A stretch of DNA of 64,000 nt. Source: Bolinopsis microptera. Taxonomy: Eukaryota; Ctenophora; Tentaculata; Lobata; Bolinopsidae. The first letter of the stretch is position 1. Every line of letters starts with the position of its first letter. The stretch covers positions 14,045,365 through 14,109,364 of the forward strand of contig NC_087082.1 of the NCBI RefSeq assembly GCF_026151205.1, written 5' to 3'. The notes under the pieces are model-generated. The model was not told the DNA's origin. It searched no databases and was given only the letters and a program-made list of their open reading frames with translations. This document shows, in pieces, positions 58,431 through 64,000 of this stretch. Both the position numbers and the translations under genes were made by a program.

Positions 58431-58982
58431 TGATAAAAAAGGTTTCCAAAAAGCGGGTATTACTGATGCTTTAAGCATGGAATATTTAATGCACGAAAAC
58501 CCATTTCATGAAGATGATATGTGATATTAGACAATAATCATGTACACATATTATAACATGTTTACTGATTAAAGACTGCTTTTCTTGCTTACTGTATGAA
58601 AAATGGATTTAAAAATCATTTGCTAAAATAAAAAAAAACGTTTAAAAAAGATGAAAAAAATTCGGATTTTTGATGGTTTTCATTGCCTTCTAGCGTTCAT
58701 ATTAATGTCCGTTCATAATTATGTCCGTTCAAGTAATGTCCGGCCAAATAAGGTCCGATAAGGTAATCTTTAACTTTTCATCGTTTTGAACGACTACACC
58801 AAAAACCATGACCGCACAAAACACGAGTAATTTCCAAATTCTGATGTTAAATACGGAAAATTATGGCTTGACCAAAATGTACATCAAATTCTATTAGTAT
58901 TATCATGGTCATAGCGCACTACATAGAAAATAGGTTTGATACTGTTTATTTCATTATTTCAACTGTATATTATTAATTTCAG

Positions 58983-59071
58983 TGCTGCCAAGTTCTGCAG
59001 TGGACCAAAAAGGCAACATTCAACTCATCGCCACAACTCTGTCTCTATTGCTACTTCATTTTCGTATATAG
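58983..59071 (+). CDS. Candidate terminal exon encoding a GPI-anchor signal
   Basis: Acceptor TATTATTAATTTCAG ends at 58,982. In phase 1 the exon reads PSSAVDQKGNIQLIATTLSL, then LLLHFRI and a TAG stop ending at 59,071. Small residues (SSA), a polar spacer and a final hydrophobic run of about 12-15 residues reaching the end are the layout of a GPI-attachment signal. AATAAA follows at 59,108. The phase matches the LDLa exon end at 33,875, but about 25 kb separate them and other genes intervene, so the partner exon is unknown. A chance frame cannot be excluded. Confidence 0.4.
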
Positions 59072-59107
59072 ATAAGAGAAGTATGAATGATTTAACAAGC
59101 AATTGGC

Positions 59108-59113
59108 AATAAA
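59108..59113 (+). promoter_or_regulatory. Poly(A) signal AATAAA
   Basis: 37 nt after the stop of the candidate GPI-signal exon. Confidence 0.45.
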
Positions 59114-59170
59114 AACTAGTGATTATGAAGTATTATATTTTGTTTTAATCTTTTAGCAGATATATATTAA

Positions 59171-60543
59171 GGGGGGTTCACCCTGATTTTTTTGTGAAAC
59201 TTGGTTTCGAGATAGCAGTTGACCATCAAACTAGGACCAGTGACCGAACTTTTGAGGGGGTCCCGGACCCCAACCGCCAAACGGTGCCCGCGGGGCAGCC
59301 ACGCCCATATTTGGTCCAAATTAGGCCCAATTTAGCCAAATACCCTGAACATGCCCAAAATCCAGATTTTAGGTGCTCTACTTGTAGCTAGTGGTCCCCT
59401 GAACTCGTATATGAATTTTCATCAAGATTGGACAAAAAAATGACTGAGTTATGAGCAAAAAACCATATGACCATATTTGGGCATAAGCACCAAATTTGAC
59501 CGAATTTGGCCCATAAATTTGTCAAATATCAATATTTTTGAATGAATCCAACTTTATATGAAAGCTAAGCCTATACTACACATTATCTATGATTATCAGC
59601 TCAGTATCTACCTAACTGCATGGATTCTGTGTTCAAATAATCGCAAAAAATGAACAAAATTGCCCATGTCTCAGTTCGCGATATTTGCAAAACTGATTTC
59701 GCTCAAAACAATAGAACTCAATAGGGTTTCATTATTTTTACATGAAATTTTCAGAATCAACGTAAAATCGCATTTCAACCTTAAGTTTTGTATTGGAATT
59801 TTGAGTTAGGCCTTTAAAAAAATTTGGCGGCCAAATTCTGAATTTCGCATTGCAAATTTTGGAATTTGGCCGCCAAATTTTTTTAAAGGCCTAACTCAAA
59901 ATTCCAATACAAAACTTAAAGTCGAAATACGATTCTACGTTGATTCTGAAAATTTCATGTAATAATATTGAAACCCTATTGAGTTCTATTGTTTTGAGCG
60001 AAATCAGTTTTGCAAATATCGCGAACTGAGATATGGGCAATTTTGTTCATTTTTTGCAATTATTTGAACACAGAATCCACAGTTAGGTAGATACTGAGCT
60101 GATAATCATAGATAATGTGTAGTATAGGCTTAGCTTTCATATAAAGTTGGATTCATTCAAAAATATTGATATTTGACAAATTTATGGGCCAAATTCGGTC
60201 AAATTTGGTGCTTATGCCCAAATATGGTGATATGGTGTTTTGCTCATAACTCAGTCATTTTTTGTCCAATCTTGATGAAAATTCATAGACGAGTTCAGGG
60301 GACCACTAGCTACAAGTAAAGCGCCTAAAATCTGGATGTTGGGCATGTTCAGGGTATTTGGCTAAATTGGGCCTAATTTGGACCAAATATGGGCGTGGCT
60401 GCTCCGCGGGCACCGTTTGGCGGTTGGGGTCCGGGACCCCCTCAAAAGTTCGGTCACTGGTCCTAATTTGTTGCTCAACTGCTATCTCGAAACCAAGTTT
60501 CACAAAAAAATCAGGGTGAACCCCCCCCCCCCCCCCCCCCCCC
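59171..60543. mobile_element. 1.37-kb TTAA-flanked foldback element
   Basis: Two arms of about 670 bp (59,171 to about 59,840 and about 59,858-60,543) are nearly identical reverse complements around a short centre (near 59,850). TTAA flanks both ends (59,167-59,170 and 60,544-60,547). Ends start GGGGGGTTCACCCTGA; on the right the run has expanded to about 25 C. TTAA targets are typical of piggyBac and Kolobok-type elements. The short frames at 59,194 (plus) and 60,306 (minus) are mirror images and not genes. Confidence 0.9.
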
Positions 60544-60771
60544 TTAATAAAGGACCAGTTAACTGAAAAAAAGTTATCCTCATATTTTGACAGATTGTGA
60601 CAAATAGCAAACTAAGCAACGAGTCGAAATTCCTAAATCTCTAGCTGCTCTCTAACGCGTGTAATTAGCGTTTGTATTATTTTGGCGATGACGTCATAAA
60701 GTCCCTTGCGCGCACAGAGTAGCTCGTGAGACTGTATTTTACAGGTAGAAAATGGACATAATACAATGTTT

Positions 60772-61310
60772 CTCCCCCAAATAACTCGAAAAGTAAGTAT
60801 TTTAGGGTACATGTTGCTTCATAAGTTGTATATAAACATGGCCATTCTGCACAATTTGCACTCATTCAAAAATCTGTAGGGCCTTCATAGCCCAATTTAC
60901 GAGATGCCCATATTTTAGCATGATTTCTGGAACCGAAAATCAGTTTTTCGCCAATAACTGAAAAAGTAAGCACTTTAAGGCATATGTTTGTTCGTAAGTC
61001 ATATATTAATATGCTAATTACGGTTCTTTTGCACCCTGTCTAAAGACTCTATCACGATCCTATCGAAAATGGGCTCAGTACCACGCCCAAAATGGTTTTT
61101 GGCAAATTTCTCGAAAAGCAAGGATTTTAGGCCATGTGTTGCTCAGTAACTCCTATATAAACATGCATATGCCGCTAGGTTTAAGCCTATTTAGAAGTCT
61201 CTAAGAGAAGCAAGGGGTCGGTTACGTTGTTGGGTCAATATGGGCGTGGCCCTCCTGGGTTTTCTCCACGGTCAAAAAATGTCTCCAAACGAAAATCGTT
61301 TATTTATAAC
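60772..61310 (+). repeat. Degenerate tandem repeat, units of about 155-175 bp
   Basis: Three diverged units recognised by AACTCGAAAAGTAAG / AACTGAAAAAGTAAG / TCTCGAAAAGCAAG, then TTTTAGG, ATGTTG, TAAGT and TATATAAACATG. Inside the 3.4-kb element. Confidence 0.6.
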
Positions 61311-62027
61311 TTCGGGAAGGTTTGTGCAAAGTTTCGTGAGTATTTGAACATTTGCAGGTTCATTTCCATAAATGTCCATAAATGACTGGACTACACAACT
61401 TTAGAGTTAACTTTAGAGAAACTCTTAAGTCATTTATCTCAAATTAAGCTGTTAGTGTCCATGATCAACCTGTGGCGACAATGTTTAACGTGAAATGTAA
61501 AAATCAGGAGTAATATAAAAAGTGTATTTTTAGATTAAAGTGCTAGCTCATAGTTTTAGAATTGTATAGATTAGGTAACGTTGGTCGTTTAGCCATCTAA
61601 CAATCGATCGTGCCGTAATATATGGCCAGAGAATAATAGGGTCTTGGAAATTCTATAGTTGTTCAGTGGGTCGATTGACTGAACACGTTTGCACTTGGTA
61701 TTTAAACTTACCAGTAGTTTATTTATGTTATGTACCGATGATAATGCGATTAGGATAACAACTAGGTAAGCCGTAAGTCTAATTCAAAACACACCGCACA
61801 CCGTACACACCAATCAGTATAACTATTTGGTAGACCGGGTATTTTGGCGGGAATTCTGTTCCCACGGCACTGTTCTGATAGAAGCTACTTCTACTAATAA
61901 TCCCAGAGGAACGGCCGTACAGTAGCCAGACTTCTTGTCTCCTGTACTGGCTGACACATGTGGATTAAAGTTAGAAATTCCGCTATGATATATATAGATA
62001 TCACCGCAGCCTTGGGGGCGGTACTAA

Positions 62028-62170
62028 ATATTGCACGCGCGTGCGCGTGCAATATTTTATATCTCCACGAGGGCGCCAGCCCGAGGCGGAGATATTTTCG
62101 TATCGCACGGAGGGCCCAACGGGCCCGAGTGCTATACGATAGTTCCGCCCTCATGGCGAGAAATGATATC
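62028..62170. repeat. CpG-rich hairpin cluster
   Basis: AATATTGCACGC / GCGTGCAATATT arms, then GAGGGCGCCAGCCCGAG, GGAGGGCCCAACGGGCCCGAG and similar small inverted repeats. This type of short stacked palindrome is common in invertebrate non-autonomous elements. Confidence 0.6.
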
Positions 62171-62662
62171 GTGTATATCCATGAGCGGGCGCTTTACAGT
62201 TTTCAACAATCATAGCAAATAGAAGTAAAAGATTTCGAACTAAAGCTGCAAATTTAATAGAAAATCATGCTTTAGCCTTTGGTGTAAGATGCAGAACAGG
62301 GCAACATTACTGATTATATAACACAATAGAAGAATTGAAATCCCACGTACTATAATAATGTTATTACACACCAACCATATTGATGAACAGTCAACGGGAT
62401 GTTAATCATTAACATAGATTAAAAATTGTGTATCTCCGTCAATCCATACTACGAGTAACACAGAATTCCTGTTACCATGACAACACGTCAGATGTACAAT
62501 GAGAGTTAATCAGTAGACAGTGTGTAGGGCCGGTCAAACAAGCTTAAAATATCAAAAAGAGTGCTCGCCATAACTTTAACAACTGTGTAACTACAAACTG
62601 AATGCCATCTGCAGTTACCAAGAGTCAAGAGAGCTCAAGATAACGAAGCACGAAGGGACATT

Positions 62663-62690
62663 GAATATATATATAATATATATATATTTT
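62663..62690 (+). repeat. (AT)n microsatellite
   Basis: Interrupted AT dinucleotide run inside the 3.4-kb element. Confidence 0.8.
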
Positions 62691-63264
62691 ACGTTGAGTA
62701 AAAGATCAAATTCATAACATCAATATTAGTGGTATAGTTTCAAAACAAAAAACAGGGCAAAATTTCTTTCGGGAACACAATAGAATTACACGTAAAATTC
62801 CGGCCTAAAATTTCAAGAATTATTACTCAAAATAGCTTGAGCAATTATGGAAATGGAAATCAGTTGAAATAAACAATGGAGCGTGTATGGTGTATACTGT
62901 ATAAACATCAACTCTAGACTTTAAGTCGCCACTAATTGTTGCAACCATGGTAACACGTCACGTGTTCAATGTCAGCCAATCATATTGCACTGCGTGGTAT
63001 AGGGACTGAGGCCGATAAGTGATATAGTGCATTCCTTGAGCCGTGGGAACCATTAAGATGTAGTGTCAGTGACATAAATATGGTGACTGTACGTGTCTTG
63101 TAATAGTTAAAGTTTAATAGTTTAGGCCCCAAAAATTTGTTTGAAAGTGAAAGTGCTCCGGGCTGTATTGTTACTTGTCACGTTAACTGTCGTCTGCTCG
63201 CGTGCTGTATTTTAAGCGGGCTGGACGCGCACTGTGTCTTGTTACATCGGGCTGCGAGAGGTCA

Positions 63265-63306
63265 GAAGACAAAATATAGCCCGCTGAAGACAAAATATAG
63301 CCCGCT
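63265..63306 (+). repeat. 21-bp tandem duplication
   Basis: Two exact units of GAAGACAAAATATAGCCCGC followed by T, head to tail, just before the 48-bp palindrome. Confidence 0.9.
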
Positions 63307-63310
63307 GCTA

Positions 63311-63358
63311 GAGCAATTATATTTATATCCACCATGGTGGATATAAATATAATTGCTC
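63311..63358. repeat. Perfect 48-bp palindrome
   Basis: Each half is GAGCAATTATATTTATATCC followed by ACCA; the centre is CCATGG. There is no spacer and no mismatch, so it can extrude as a cruciform. Confidence 0.95.
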
Positions 63359-64000
63359 TCGGAATTGAACAAACTCCTACTTATCTAGATCCTTTCTAAA
63401 TTCGTTAGAGTTTCATGGACTGGGAAAAAATAATCGGTACAGTCTCCCTGCTTGTGTAATTAAGCAATGAAAACAATCCAAAATTATCACATTATATGAC
63501 ATAAGTTGTAATAGCAGAAACTTTCTAACCGTACATTCACCCGCCACTGTTCAAGAAATTATGTCACTGTTTAAAATCATGACGTGAGCACTGTACATAC
63601 AATCAGCTATTCCTTTAGTTAGGATGATAGCCAAAACTATAAGGATTTTGGAGAACTAGGGTAATAGTCATAATTCTAAAATTTGAGTGAGTTACACGTG
63701 TTTTATTGACGATGATAAACATTTGCAATGTATTACGCTATGCAAGCGCGCACTGTGACTGAGGGACTTTATGACGTCACGACGCCACAGCTTATTATTG
63801 CAATAACACGCGTTACACGTACGCTAGAGAATTGGTTCTTTCGGCGATACGATTCTTTACCAGTTTGTCACAGCTGATTTAAATCTTAGCCAAATTGGAG
63901 ACTACAAATTTTTCAGTTAACTGGTCCTTTAAGAGCCATGAGTATAAATGGGAAACTTCTCGAAAAAAATGAAACATTTTGTCAAACACTGTGGATTACA

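Larger units (their letters stand above)
56572..58763 (+). mobile_element. Pogo-like DNA transposon copy C, both ends present
   Basis: 2,192 bp between TA dinucleotides (56,570-56,571 and 58,764-58,765). Left end CCTTATCGGACCTTATTTGA; right end, inverted, CCTTATCGGACCTTATTTGG with one change (GGCC for GGAC). Subterminal GAACGGACAT repeats occur at both ends, and the left end also has inverted copies. It contains a LINE RNase H fragment and a transposase C-terminal relic. The element is inactive because the transposase N-terminus and most of the catalytic core are gone. Confidence 0.85.
60550..63929. mobile_element. 3.4-kb TA-flanked element with about 200-bp inverted ends
   Basis: Left end AAGGACCAGTTAACTGAAAA after TA (60,548-60,549); right end is the reverse complement, followed by TA (63,930-63,931). 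Further inverted blocks are TAACGCGTGT and GACGTCATAAAGTCCCT (60,694 and about 63,757), so the ends pair over roughly 200 bp. The interior has tandem repeats, CpG-rich hairpins and a perfect palindrome, but no transposase-like frame, so it is non-autonomous. Confidence 0.8.

Noticed and set aside
59194-60503. Matching 65-codon frames on opposite strands
   Set aside because: Same sequence read from the two arms of the TTAA foldback; no domain signal.
1-64000. tRNA and rRNA genes
   Set aside because: I looked for the TPsiC-box GGTTCRAATCC and for long GC-balanced structured blocks and found no convincing case.

Overview
The window looks like nuclear DNA of an animal, most likely a marine invertebrate; I cannot name the species. 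Reasons: GT-AG splice signals, AATAAA poly(A) signals, an LDL-receptor class A (LDLa) exon with phase-1 introns, a class II aldolase/adducin-type gene, LINE retrotransposons, and many nested cut-and-paste transposon remnants. There is no operon structure, and I found no tRNA, rRNA or CRISPR array.

Layout: (1) 1-15,479 is AT-rich non-coding DNA with no convincing exon but many CACGTGAC E-boxes and CCAAT/ATTGG motifs. (2) 15,480-16,822 holds a 379-codon unrecognised gene on the plus strand. (3) 17,700-24,450 is a nest of transposons: a pogo-like element (TIR CCTTATCGGACC, TA target) invaded by a 5'-truncated LINE and by a 1.77-kb unknown element, followed by LINE fragments. (4) 24,644-25,610 is an intronless class II aldolase/adducin-domain gene on the minus strand. 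(5) 26,240-27,300 is a (CCCCTCA)n satellite of about 141 units. (6) 27,400-35,060 is more nested elements, among them a 3.7-kb inverted-repeat structure that encloses a signal-peptide exon and an LDLa exon. (7) 35,061-37,600 is a duplicated non-coding segment followed by an acidic, possibly nuclear, protein gene with alternative 3' ends and a 21-nt microexon. (8) About 37,790-53,590 has abnormal homopolymer-inflated sequence; much of it is a garbled copy of elements seen cleanly elsewhere in the window, and its apparent ORFs should not be trusted. (9) 53,590-59,113 has the N-terminal part of a LINE ORF1, the second copy of the duplicated segment, a 2.2-kb pogo-like copy carrying a LINE RNase H fragment, and a terminal exon that looks like a GPI-anchor signal. 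(10) 59,171-63,929 has a TTAA-flanked foldback element directly next to a 3.4-kb TA-flanked TIR element.

Most of the window is explained by transposon nesting. The most interesting host-gene candidate is a small secreted LDLa protein (33,333-33,875) whose phase-1 splice end is compatible with the GPI-signal exon at 58,983; that joining is inference only. I do not see a clear new multi-gene system. Several element families here (the 1.77-kb hairpin element, the TTAA foldback, the 3.4-kb TA element and the 95-bp MITE) are recognisable by structure, but I cannot assign them to named families.
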